Positions 7,813 to 16,168 of a stretch of DNA of 64,000 nt are shown here, in pieces. A model generated the notes under the pieces. The model saw nothing but the letters and a program-made list of their open reading frames with translations. It ran no database searches and had not been told where the DNA came from. Location of the stretch: NCBI GenBank assembly GCA_009377795.1, contig WHTJ01000012.1:1-64000 (forward strand), written 5' to 3'. Every line of letters begins with the position of its first letter. Positions within the stretch are counted from its first letter, which is position 1. The position numbers and the translations under genes were made by a program. The DNA is from Propionibacteriales bacterium (lineage in GTDB: Bacteria > Actinomycetota > Actinomycetes > Propionibacteriales > Nocardioidaceae).

Positions 7813-8382
7813 ATGAAAGCTTGGCTAGGGACGGCTGCCGGGAGTGTGTTTTTTGTCGGTTTGATGGCGACACCGAGTCTGGCCGCGGGATACACCCACA
7901 TCGACGGAACCGCTGGAGACGATCGGATCGTCGGCACCGCGGGCCGAGATTGGGTGGATGCTCGAGGGGGAGACGACACGGTGAAGGGACGGGATGGTCG
8001 AGACATCCTGGAAGGACGCCGTGGCGACGACATCCTGCGCGGCGGCAAGGCGGGGGATTCGCTGTACGGCAACCGGGGCGCCGATATCCTCTACGGCGGT
8101 CGTGGCCACGACATCCTCTCGTCGGGGTACGGCGGTGACGTGCTGCGCGGCGGCCGCGGCGCCGACCGGTTTGCCCCGGGAGGCGGGGCGGACGTCGCGT
8201 TTGGTGGACCCGGAGCGGACACCTTCTTCATTCAGAAGGACGGAAAGTCCGATCTGATCAAGTGCGGAGCGGGCGTGGATACCGTGGAGATCCCCACGGC
8301 TCACGGCGAGCCGCTGAGCGAGGACGACTTCGATCCCAATGACGACTTCGTCGACTGCGAGAACTTCGTGGCCGCCGAGTGA
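7813..8382 (+). CDS. secreted RTX (haemolysin-type calcium-binding) repeat protein
   Basis: 189 aa. The signal peptide ends near residue 28 (VFFVGLMATPSLAAG). About twelve consecutive nonapeptides of the GGxGxDxhx type follow (GTAGDDRIV, ARGGDDTVK, GRRGDDILR, GNRGADILY, GGRGADRFA, GGPGADTFF), forming a parallel beta-roll that binds Ca2+ outside the cell. A C-terminal cap with two Cys (IKCGAG, DFVDCENF) ends the protein. No enzymatic domain is attached. ATG 7813 is chosen for GGAGGGG at 7798-7804 and the signal peptide; the in-frame stretch from 7639 is upstream DNA. Confidence 0.85.
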   Translation: MKAWLGTAAGSVFFVGLMATPSLAAGYTHIDGTAGDDRIVGTAGRDWVDARGGDDTVKGRDGRDILEGRRGDDILRGGKAGDSLYGNRGADILYGGRGHDILSSGYGGDVLRGGRGADRFAPGGGADVAFGGPGADTFFIQKDGKSDLIKCGAGVDTVEIPTAHGEPLSEDDFDPNDDFVDCENFVAAE

Positions 8383-8442
8383 CCGGGACGGTCGCCGCCC
8401 TAGCCGCGCGGCGGCCGCGCCCCGGTTCTCGACCGACGCGGT

Positions 8443-9087
8443 TCAGACACCCGCACGGGTGAACGTCACATGCGTGACTCCGCTGGGCGAGGAGGTGGCC
8501 TCGACCTCGTAGTCCTTCTCGAGGCCCTCCAGTCCGTCCCAGAGGCGTACGCCTCGGCCGAGCAGGATCGGAACCACCACGATGTGCATGTGATCGACGA
8601 GCCCGGCGACAAGGAAGCCGCGGATCACGGTGGCGCCACCGCCGATGCGTACGTCTTGGCCGTCGGCAGCCTCGCGGGCGGTCTCGAGGGCCTCGGCGGG
8701 AGAAGCGTCGATGAAGTGGTACGTCGTGCCGCCCTCCATCTCGATCGACGGGCGCGGGTGGTGGGTGATGATGAAGGTCGGTGTGTGGAAGGGCGGGTTG
8801 GGACCCCACCAGCCCTTCCACTCCGGGTCCTCGTGCCATCCGGGCGGGCCAAACTTCCTGGCACCCATGATCTCGGCGCCGATCCCCGGAGTGAACAGCT
8901 GGGCGAAGGCGTCGTCGACACCGCCGCTACCACCTGGCTCGTCGAGCCCGCGCCACCACCGGGTGAGGAACATCCATTCGTGCAGCCTTTCGCCGGCGTG
9001 ACCGAACGGGGTGTCGTGGCTTTGACCCTCACCGGTGCCGAAGCCGTCGAGTGAGATGGCGAAGTTGTGGACGCGGGCGAGTGATAT
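8443..9087 (-). CDS. DHFR/RibD-C-like reductase with an apparent ATA start codon
   Basis: 214 aa if read from ATA at 9085-9087. The frame begins ISLARVHNFAISLDGFGTGEG, the usual N-terminus of small DHFR-like (RibD C-terminal) reductases, and continues with EIMGARKFGPPGW, FIITHHPRPSI, RIGGGATVIRGFLVAGLVD and PILLGRG. AAGGAG sits 8 bases before the ATA, where an ATG is expected. Between that codon and an in-frame TGA at 9145-9147 there is no ATG, GTG or TTG. The first standard start is ATG 8973, which would remove the first strand and the SLDG block. Either ATA initiates weakly or the start is mutated. The gene is divergent from lysR. Confidence 0.7.
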   Translation of the reverse strand: MSLARVHNFAISLDGFGTGEGQSHDTPFGHAGERLHEWMFLTRWWRGLDEPGGSGGVDDAFAQLFTPGIGAEIMGARKFGPPGWHEDPEWKGWWGPNPPFHTPTFIITHHPRPSIEMEGGTTYHFIDASPAEALETAREAADGQDVRIGGGATVIRGFLVAGLVDHMHIVVVPILLGRGVRLWDGLEGLEKDYEVEATSSPSGVTHVTFTRAGV

Positions 9088-9222
9088 GGCTGGTGCTCCT
9101 TCGGTAATCGGGCGGTCAGTTCTCGTAGGAGGCGCGGCAGGACGTCATGAAGCGATGATGGCTTGCCAATGTCATGACGTCTAATGCCAAGTCTGTCCAA
9201 ATCTCATTGATAAACTTGATCC
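9088..9222. promoter_or_regulatory. divergent promoter region between the reductase gene and lysR
   Basis: 135 bp shared by two divergent genes, the classic site for LysR autoregulation. It holds two GTCATGA motifs (near 9144 and 9172) and CTTGCCAA/ATGCCAAG half-sites around the second. These are candidate binding sites; no confident -35/-10 pair can be named. LysR itself has no obvious Shine-Dalgarno sequence. Confidence 0.4.
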
Positions 9223-10083
9223 ATGCTGAAGCTGACCCACCTCAAAGTGCTGGAGGCGGTCGCCCGCCGTGGATCGGTGACCGAAGCCGCGAAGGAGCTG
9301 CATTACTCCCAGCCGTCGGTCAGTCACCACCTGGGGCGACTGGAAGCTGCCACCGGAGCCAGACTCATCCAACGAGTGGGCCGTGGGATCCGACTCACTC
9401 CCGAAGGGGAGCTGTTGGCGGGGCGGGCGACAGAGATCCTGGGGCGAGTGGACGCCGCATCTGTCGAGCTGGCCGCCCGCGTGGGACTTCGTGCCGGACG
9501 GGTACGACTCGCCGGTTTCCAAACGGTCCTCAGCACCCTCGTACCGAAGGCAGCCGCCGAGCTGTCCCGGTCGCACCCGGGAATCGAGTTGAACCTCGTT
9601 GATGCCCACCCGGTCGAGGGCCTGAAGATGCTGCGTGCCGGACACGTCGACATCGCCTTGATCTTCCGGCACGCCGACACTCCGCTGGAGGAGGAAGGAT
9701 TCCGGCTCACCCACCTGCTGGACGACCCCCTCTACCTCGTCAGTGACCAACCCCATCAGCGTCTCGAGGACCACCGTGACTCCGCCTGGGTCGGCGGCTG
9801 CGAACGCTGTCGAGCCGCCACGATCACGGCATGCGAGCGCGCCGGCTTCTCACCACGCATCGCCTACTCGTGCGACGACACGGTCGTCGCACAGTCGCTG
9901 GTGGCCGCCGGAATGGGCGTCGCCATACTTAACGGACTCGCGTTGCATGCGCACCGAGCGCCGGGCATCCACACCACACAGCTCACCGACAGCGCCCGCC
10001 AGATCTATGCCGCCATGTACGGCGACCCGCCAGACCCACCCGCCACGACCGCGCTGATCGAGATCCTGGCATCACTGGAATAA
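9223..10083 (+). CDS. LysR-family transcriptional regulator
   Basis: 286 aa. The N-terminal winged helix (residues 1-60: HLKVLEAVARRGSVTEAAKELH, then SQPSVSHHLGRLE) is typical of LysR. The effector-binding domain (about 88-286) contains VRLAGFQTVLSTLVPKA and DIALIFR. The GMGVAILN block near residue 230 belongs to the same domain. It is divergently paired with the DHFR-like reductase, so that gene is its most likely target; the ligand is unknown. Confidence 0.9.
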   Translation: MLKLTHLKVLEAVARRGSVTEAAKELHYSQPSVSHHLGRLEAATGARLIQRVGRGIRLTPEGELLAGRATEILGRVDAASVELAARVGLRAGRVRLAGFQTVLSTLVPKAAAELSRSHPGIELNLVDAHPVEGLKMLRAGHVDIALIFRHADTPLEEEGFRLTHLLDDPLYLVSDQPHQRLEDHRDSAWVGGCERCRAATITACERAGFSPRIAYSCDDTVVAQSLVAAGMGVAILNGLALHAHRAPGIHTTQLTDSARQIYAAMYGDPPDPPATTALIEILASLE

Positions 10084-10120
10084 CACTCCGAGCCCCGGGT
10101 ACCGAGCCGTCATCGAGCGG

Positions 10121-10396
10121 CTACTCCCATTTCATCGCGGTCAGCAGACCCAGCATGATCGCTCCCATGCCGATGAGGAGGTTCCAGTCGCCCAGGTCAC
10201 TCATGTACGGAACGTCCTGACCGCCGATGTAGTAGACCACGATCCACACCAGCCCTGCGACGAGCAGGAAGACCATGACCGGCGCGACCCAGCGTCCGCC
10301 GCCCACCTTCCGCGGCTTGACCTCGCCGGACGACTGCGAGCCGCCCCCGGACTTCGACGTCAGGCGCTTCTTCTTGCGGGAACGCGACTCGGGCAC
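10121..10396 (-). CDS. crgA: cell division protein CrgA
   Basis: 91 aa with the CrgA layout: a basic, Ser/Gly-rich N-terminus (PESRSRKKKRLTSK), then helix one (RWVAPVMVFLLVAGLVWIVVYYI), a short loop and helix two (WNLLIGMGAIMLGLLTAMKW). CrgA is a small septal membrane protein that recruits other divisome proteins. The GTG start at 10396 is chosen because GAGGAG lies 7 bases upstream and the peptide begins as in relatives; a TTG two codons earlier is the alternative. It is divergent from the DUF881 gene, the standard arrangement. Confidence 0.93.
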   Translation of the reverse strand: MPESRSRKKKRLTSKSGGGSQSSGEVKPRKVGGGRWVAPVMVFLLVAGLVWIVVYYIGGQDVPYMSDLGDWNLLIGMGAIMLGLLTAMKWE

Positions 10397-10509
10397 GGTC
10401 AAACTCCTCGGTGATGCGCCAGGCTGTACTTTTCGGGCGTGGGCTAGCGTAGTTAATGCCTACCGTCTTACACCCAACCGGACCCGCGCCCAAACAAGGA
10501 CCGCAGCGC

Positions 10510-11313
10510 ATGACCGACGCTCCGAACCGGGAAGCACGCTCGAGGCTCCATCCTCGGCGCCTGTGGGCGGCGGTGTCTCGACGTCCGAAGAACGGCTGGC
10601 AGCTCGTCATACCGCTGGTCTTCGGGGCGGCCGGATTCCTGTTCGCGACCAGCGCGGGCGCGGCCGACGGGTACGACCTGCGCCCCGCCGACCCCGTGAG
10701 CCTGAGTGGGCTGGTCCGTGAGCAGCGCGGCGAGGTCAATGCCCTGCACGCCCAGGTCGCCCAGTTGCAGAGCGATATCGAGTCCATGACGTCGCAGGTG
10801 GAGGACACCACGCTGAACCGGCTCGAACAACGGGCCGAAGAGCTGCGCGGACCCGCGGGCCTCGAGGACGTGAGCGGCCCCGGCCTGCGGGTCACCCTGG
10901 ACGACGCCCCGGTCGACCAACTGATCCCCGAGGGGGTCGATCCGAACGACGTGGTGGTCCATCAACAGGACCTGCGGGCCGTGGTCGACGCGCTGTGGAG
11001 CGGCGGCGCCGAGGCGATCTCGCTGCAGGGGCAGCGCCTGATCTCCACCACCGGCATCAAGTGTGTGGGCAACACCGTCGTCCTGGAGGGCGTGCCCTAC
11101 TCACCGCCGTATGTATTCGAGGCGGTCGGGCCGGCGTCCGGCATGCTCCAGGCCCTCGGTAACTCGGACTACCTGCAGCGGCAGTACATCCCGTACACCA
11201 GGCCGCCGGTCAACCTCACCTGGGACGTGGACGTGCTCGACAATCTCACGGTCCAGGCGTACGACGGCCCGCTCGACTTCAACCACGCCGAGATCCCCGC
11301 GCGCGCCGAATAA
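10510..11313 (+). CDS. DUF881 family membrane-anchored protein
   Basis: 267 aa from ATG 10510 (AAGGACC upstream). It has one N-terminal membrane helix (WQLVIPLVFGAAGFLFATSAG), a coiled-coil segment (about residues 75-115: REQRGEVNALHAQVAQLQ) and the DUF881 domain with GPGLRVTLDDAP and HQQDLRAVVDALWSGGAEAIS. Function is unknown, but the gene is a constant neighbour of crgA and pknB, implying an envelope or division role. Class E sortase and pabA, often found next in this cluster, are absent here. Confidence 0.85.
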   Translation: MTDAPNREARSRLHPRRLWAAVSRRPKNGWQLVIPLVFGAAGFLFATSAGAADGYDLRPADPVSLSGLVREQRGEVNALHAQVAQLQSDIESMTSQVEDTTLNRLEQRAEELRGPAGLEDVSGPGLRVTLDDAPVDQLIPEGVDPNDVVVHQQDLRAVVDALWSGGAEAISLQGQRLISTTGIKCVGNTVVLEGVPYSPPYVFEAVGPASGMLQALGNSDYLQRQYIPYTRPPVNLTWDVDVLDNLTVQAYDGPLDFNHAEIPARAE

Positions 11314-11325
11314 CGACCGCGCGGA

Positions 11326-13125
11326 CTACAGGATGGTGGGCGGTGGCGTCTCGTCCCCCGGAGGCGGTGTCCCCTCCCCCGGGGGTGGTGTCTCGCCTGG
11401 GGGAGGCGTCTCGTCCCCCGGGGGTGGTGTCTCCTCGCCGCCCTCACCGGTCGAGACATAGAAGGTCACGACGTCGCCGGACCCGACCTGGGTGCCCGGA
11501 TCCGGGATCTGCTGGGTGACGATGCCCTCGTCCTCCTCGGCCTGCGGGTCGGGGCGGGTCTCGTACTCCAGGTTGCGACTCTCCAGCTGACCGATCGCGT
11601 CCTCTTCGGTGCTTCCGATCAGGTCGGGCACCGTCCTGAGCCCGCGCGACACGGACACCGTGATCTCGGCACCCTGGCGCACCTCCCTGCCGGGTTCGGG
11701 GTCAGTGGCCGTCACCTGGTTCAGGGGTGCGTCGGCGTCGACCCGCTCCTGCCGGACGGTGAAGTTGTACGGTCTGCCCTCGAGCTCGGCACGCGCCTCC
11801 TCGAAGTCGTCGCCTACGACGAACGGCACCTGCACCGTGCGCACGCCGGTCGAGACCACCAGGTCGACCGCGGAGCCCTCGTCGATCACCTCGCCGGGCT
11901 CGGGGTCCTGCGAGATGACGCGCCCGCGCGCGACCTCGTCGCTGGGTCGCCTGCGGACCTCGCCGACCTCCAGGCCGGCTCCCTCGATCTCCTGGGTGGC
12001 CTGGTCCAGAGTGTCGCCGTCGGTGACTGTGGGGACGGTGGTCTGCGGCGGCTGATCCTCGGCCATCAGGCCGGGCAGGAACCAGAGGCCGGCCACGATG
12101 AGGAGCAACACGAGGAAGGCGAGCAGCGCCCAGATCCAGCCGCGGCCGCGATTCTCCTCCTCCTCGCCCGTCTGGTCGCTGACCGGGAGGATGGTCCGGG
12201 TGGCCTCCGGTATGCCGGCCGCGGCGACCGGCAGTGCGTGCACCGGCTGGCCGGCGAGCGCGCGCTCGATGTCGGCGCGCATCTCGGCCGCGTTCTGGTA
12301 GCGCTCGGTGGTGGACTTCGCCAGCGCCTTCATCGCGATGGCGTCGACCTCAGGCGAGATCTCCGGGTCGATGGTCGACGGCGGCTCCGGCTCCTCCCGC
12401 ACGTGTTGGTACGCGACCGCGACCGGGCTGTCGCCGACGAACGGCGGCTGGCCGGTGAGCAGCTCGTACAGCAGGCAGCCGGTGGAGTAGATGTCGCTGC
12501 GGGCGTCCACCTGTTCCCCGCGGGCCTGCTCCGGCGAGAGGTACTGCGCCGTACCGACGACCGCCGCGGTCTGGGTCATCGTCGCCGACGAGTCCGCGAT
12601 CGCGCGGGCGATGCCGAAGTCCATCACCTTGACATTGCCGGACGGCGTGAGCATCACGTTGGCTGGCTTGATGTCGCGGTGGATGATCCCGGCGCGATGG
12701 CTGTAGTCGAGGGCCGCGAGCACGTCGGCGGTGATCCCGAGCGCCCGCTCGGGCAGGATCTTGCGCCCCTCGCGGAGGATTTCGCGCAGCGTCCGGCCGC
12801 TGACGTACTCCATCACGATGTACGGGATGGGCATCCCGCCGTCGTGCGAGGCCGGCTCCTCGCCGGTGTCGTAGACGGCGACGATCGCGGGATGGTTCAG
12901 CGAGGCGGCCGACTGCGCCTCGCGGCGGAACCGGGCCTGGAACGTGGTGTCGCTGGCGAGGTCGGTACGCAGCCGCTTGACGGCGACCGTGCGCCCCAGC
13001 CGGAGATCCGTCCCCACACGTACCTCGGCCATGCCGCCCCGGCCCAGCAGTCCGGCCAGCTCGTAGCGCCCCCCGACCCGCGGGCCCGAGGTTCCGCCTC
13101 CATTCGGCGTCTCGGTGGTCATCAT
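11326..13125 (-). CDS. pknB: membrane Ser/Thr protein kinase with PASTA domains
   Basis: 599 aa. The kinase domain (about residues 18-280) has GRGGMAEV (P-loop), VAVKRL (Lys), HRDIKPANVML (catalytic loop), DFG, GTAQYLSPEQ and SDIYSTGCLLYELL. A cytoplasmic linker leads to one membrane helix (WIWALLAFLVLLLIVAGLWF) and three PASTA repeats (about 365-565) that sense muropeptides or lipid II outside. The last ~35 residues are a Pro-rich repeat (GDETPPPGETPPPG) encoded by repetitive DNA. It heads the pknB-pbpA-rodA-pstP-fhaB-fhaA block, although fhaA lies upstream in transcription order. There is no separate pknA. Confidence 0.95.
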   Translation of the reverse strand: MMTTETPNGGGTSGPRVGGRYELAGLLGRGGMAEVRVGTDLRLGRTVAVKRLRTDLASDTTFQARFRREAQSAASLNHPAIVAVYDTGEEPASHDGGMPIPYIVMEYVSGRTLREILREGRKILPERALGITADVLAALDYSHRAGIIHRDIKPANVMLTPSGNVKVMDFGIARAIADSSATMTQTAAVVGTAQYLSPEQARGEQVDARSDIYSTGCLLYELLTGQPPFVGDSPVAVAYQHVREEPEPPSTIDPEISPEVDAIAMKALAKSTTERYQNAAEMRADIERALAGQPVHALPVAAAGIPEATRTILPVSDQTGEEEENRGRGWIWALLAFLVLLLIVAGLWFLPGLMAEDQPPQTTVPTVTDGDTLDQATQEIEGAGLEVGEVRRRPSDEVARGRVISQDPEPGEVIDEGSAVDLVVSTGVRTVQVPFVVGDDFEEARAELEGRPYNFTVRQERVDADAPLNQVTATDPEPGREVRQGAEITVSVSRGLRTVPDLIGSTEEDAIGQLESRNLEYETRPDPQAEEDEGIVTQQIPDPGTQVGSGDVVTFYVSTGEGGEETPPPGDETPPPGETPPPGEGTPPPGDETPPPTIL

Positions 13126-13201
13126 CCGCCCTTTCGAGACAGCGTTCCTGTGTCAACACCGGCACCCCGCCGGCGGTTGCCTTGCGTCGTCCTCATGCGA
13201 G

Positions 13202-14665
13202 TCATTGGTTGATCACGGCCTCCATCACCGCCCTGGCTATCGGCCCGGCCAGCCCGCCCCCTGTGATCTCGCTGCGCGGCACGTTGGCGTCCTCGACGAA
13301 GACCGCGACCGCGACCTGCGGATCCTCCACCGGCGCGAAGGACACGAACCACGCGTACGGGTGCTGCTCGCTGGACCGCTCGGCGGTCCCGGTCTTGCTG
13401 CCCACCTCGATCCCCTCGATCTGGGCGCTTTCGCCGGTGCCGTTGTTCGTGACCTCGACCATCATCTGCTGCAGCTGCTCGGCGACCTCGGGGGTGACCG
13501 CCTCGCTCAGCTCCTGCGGGTCGGCCTCCTCGACGGTGTCGAGGTCGGGCGAGCGCAGCTCCGAGATCAGGTAGGGCTTCATCACCAGACCGTCGTTGGC
13601 GATGCCGGCGGCCACCATGGCCATCTGCAGCGGGGTGGTGGCCACGTCGAACTGGCCGATCGCGGAGTATCCGGTCTGCGGTTGGTCGGCGTTGCGTGGG
13701 AACACGCTCTCGGCGTCGGACGGCAGGTCGTCCAGCACGTCCTGTCCGAAGCCGAACCTCTCCGCCTGGTCGGCCAGTGCGCCGGGACCGAGATCCATGC
13801 CGACGCTGCCGAAGGCGGTGTTGCAGGACACCGCGAGCGCCTGCGTGAGTGTGATCTCCTCGGCACCGCAGGAGCCTCCGGTGTGGTTGCGCAGGACCAG
13901 GTCGGTCTGCGGCAGGTCGAGCACCGCCGTACCCGTGACGCCCGTGTCCGGGGTGTACTGCCCGGACGAGAGCGCGGCCGCCGACGTGACCAGCTTGAAG
14001 GTCGACCCGGGCGGGTAACGGCCCTGGATCGCCCGGTTGAACATCGGCTGGGCCGGGTTGTTGTTCAGGGATCTCCAGTTGCCGGCGCCCTGCTTGAAGT
14101 TGTGCGTGGCGATCAGGTTCGGGTCGTACGTCGGTACGGAGGACATCGCGAGGATCTCCCCGGTGTCCGGACGCAACGCCACCACGGCGCCCTTGGCGTT
14201 CGCCGGAAGGTCCATAAGGCCGCCGAACGCCGCCTGCTGCGCGACTCGGTCGATGGTCAGTAGGGCGCTGCCGCCCTGCGGCTCCTCGTTGGTGACCAGG
14301 TCGATGATCCGGTTGACCAGCAGCCGGGGGTCGTCCCCGGAGAGGAAGTCGTTCTCCGTCAGCTCGACCCCGGTCTTGTCGTACCGATAGGAGAAGAAGC
14401 CGGTCAGGTGGGCGTAGATGAGCGGTTGGTTGTACCGCCGCTGGAACTGGTACGTGTCGTCGACCGGCCGGCTCTCGGCGATCGGGTCGTCGGCCACCAG
14501 AATCGGCCCGCGTTCCCGAGAGAACTCCGCGTCCCGGGCGCGGGTGTTGGCCGCCTGGTCGTTGAGCTCGTCGGACTGCCATGCCTGCACGTAGTTGACG
14601 TTCAGCAGGAGCGCCAGGAACAGCAGGATGCAGCCGACGGACATGAGCCGAATGGGCCGGTTCAT
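13202..14665 (-). CDS. pbpA: class B penicillin-binding protein of the elongation/division cluster
   Basis: 487 aa. One N-terminal membrane helix (LMSVGCILLFLALLLNVNYV) anchors a periplasmic transpeptidase. The catalytic Ser is in PGSTFKLVTSAAAL (SxxK), with SCN in the second motif and KTGTAE in the third. It crosslinks glycan made by its partner RodA. Its ATG overlaps the end of rodA by four bases (14662-14665), so the SEDS polymerase and transpeptidase are translated together. PknB/PstP phosphorylation control is expected from family knowledge. Confidence 0.94.
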   Translation of the reverse strand: MNRPIRLMSVGCILLFLALLLNVNYVQAWQSDELNDQAANTRARDAEFSRERGPILVADDPIAESRPVDDTYQFQRRYNQPLIYAHLTGFFSYRYDKTGVELTENDFLSGDDPRLLVNRIIDLVTNEEPQGGSALLTIDRVAQQAAFGGLMDLPANAKGAVVALRPDTGEILAMSSVPTYDPNLIATHNFKQGAGNWRSLNNNPAQPMFNRAIQGRYPPGSTFKLVTSAAALSSGQYTPDTGVTGTAVLDLPQTDLVLRNHTGGSCGAEEITLTQALAVSCNTAFGSVGMDLGPGALADQAERFGFGQDVLDDLPSDAESVFPRNADQPQTGYSAIGQFDVATTPLQMAMVAAGIANDGLVMKPYLISELRSPDLDTVEEADPQELSEAVTPEVAEQLQQMMVEVTNNGTGESAQIEGIEVGSKTGTAERSSEQHPYAWFVSFAPVEDPQVAVAVFVEDANVPRSEITGGGLAGPIARAVMEAVINQ

Positions 14666-16086
14666 CGCAGCTTCACCACCTGCGTCGCGTCATCGGGCTC
14701 GGGTGCCCAGACCTCCGGCGGCGGCCGCCGGGCGTGGTCACTGATCCGGAGGAGCAGAGCGATGATCGCCCAGTTGGCCACCAGGGAGGATCCGCCCGCC
14801 GACAGGAACGGCGTGGTCAGACCGGTGAGCGGGATCAGCCGGGTGACTCCCCCAATGACCACGAACACCTGGAGCGCGAGACTCACCGCCAGGCCGACGG
14901 CGAGCAGCTTGCCGAAGGCGTCCCGGCAGATCAGCGCCGTGCGCAGCCCGCGCTCCACGATGAACGCGTACAGCAGGATGATCGCCATCAGCCCGGTCAA
15001 CCCGAGCTCCTCGCCCAGCGCCGTCGCGATGAAGTCGGACCAGGCGTACGACACCAGGGTCGGGCTCCCCTCACCCAGACCGCGGCCGAGCAGGCTGCCC
15101 CACGCGAGGCCGTACTGTGCCTGCACGATCTGCGCGTAGGTGTCGATGTCGCCGAACGGATCGAGCCAGCCCTCGACGCGGTTCCGCACGTGACCGAAGA
15201 GGTAGTAGCCGGCGTACGCGCCGCCGAGGAACATGCCGCCGCCGAGGAACAACCACCCCGGCCGCTCGGTGGAGACGTACAGCAGCACCACGAAGATCCC
15301 GAAGAACAGCAGCGACGAGCCCAGGTCACGCTGGAAGACCAGGATCCCGAGGCTGGCCGCCCAGGCCACGAGGATCGGCCCGAGATCGCGGCCGCGAGGG
15401 AAGTCGATGCCGAGGAATCGCTTGCCCGCGAGGGCGAGCGCGTCGCGGTTCACCACGAGGTAACCGGCGAAGAACACCACGAGGCAGACCTTGGCGATCT
15501 CACCGGGCTGGAACGAGAAGCCGAGCATCGAGATCCAGATCCGGGAGCCGTTGATGTTGACGCCGATCCCCGGCAGCAGCGGGAGGATCAGCAGCCCCAG
15601 ACCCACCAGCCCCCACGTGTACGTGAGGGTCTGCAGGCGGCGGTGGTCGCGGATCACGACGAGTACGGCGCAGAACAGGGCGACACCGACCGCCGACCAC
15701 AACAGTTGCGACGGACCGAACGGCCCGAAGGGCGAATCGGACGCCTCCAAGGACATGTCGATGCGCTGGATCATCGCCAGGCCGATGCCGTTGAGCGCGA
15801 CCGCGATCGGGAGTAGCACGGGGTCGGCGTACGGAGCGAAGAATCGCCGTACGACGTGCGCGGCGACGGCCAGCGCGGTCAGCCCGCCACCGTAGACCAC
15901 GATGTCGGCCGGGATCGATCCTTCGCGGGCCAGGCCCACGATCGCGTAGGCGCCCACACCGATCGCGAGCGCCAGGATGAGGAGCATCAGCTCCGCGGTA
16001 CGGCGGGTGCGATGGACGATCGCGCCGCCCGATCCCGACCCGGTCCCTCTCGACCGACCCGGGGGCGTCGGCGTACTCACGCTCAT
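14662..16086 (-). CDS. rodA: SEDS-family peptidoglycan glycosyltransferase (RodA/FtsW)
   Basis: 474 aa integral membrane protein with about 11-12 helices. SEDS signatures: GSRIWISMLGFSFQPGEIAK, LVAWAASLGILVFQRDLGSS, then LGEELGLTG and PLTGLTTPFLSAGGSSL near the C-terminus. SEDS proteins polymerise lipid II; this copy, fused by overlap to pbpA, should act with it in wall synthesis. The N-terminal ~30 residues are Pro/Gly-rich and cytoplasmic. The gap to pstP is 82 bp. Confidence 0.94.
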   Translation of the reverse strand: MSVSTPTPPGRSRGTGSGSGGAIVHRTRRTAELMLLILALAIGVGAYAIVGLAREGSIPADIVVYGGGLTALAVAAHVVRRFFAPYADPVLLPIAVALNGIGLAMIQRIDMSLEASDSPFGPFGPSQLLWSAVGVALFCAVLVVIRDHRRLQTLTYTWGLVGLGLLILPLLPGIGVNINGSRIWISMLGFSFQPGEIAKVCLVVFFAGYLVVNRDALALAGKRFLGIDFPRGRDLGPILVAWAASLGILVFQRDLGSSLLFFGIFVVLLYVSTERPGWLFLGGGMFLGGAYAGYYLFGHVRNRVEGWLDPFGDIDTYAQIVQAQYGLAWGSLLGRGLGEGSPTLVSYAWSDFIATALGEELGLTGLMAIILLYAFIVERGLRTALICRDAFGKLLAVGLAVSLALQVFVVIGGVTRLIPLTGLTTPFLSAGGSSLVANWAIIALLLRISDHARRPPPEVWAPEPDDATQVVKLR

Positions 16087-16168
16087 GTGGTCCCCCTTGA
16101 CGTGTCAGGCACATAGTGCGCCAGAGCGCACGGATCGCCTGACCCGGGGGTCGTGGGCACGCGCATGG

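Noticed and set aside
12238-13212. 324-codon plus-strand frame opposite pknB
   Set aside because: It is antisense to the kinase domain, rich in Arg/Leu/Gly/Val without any family resemblance.
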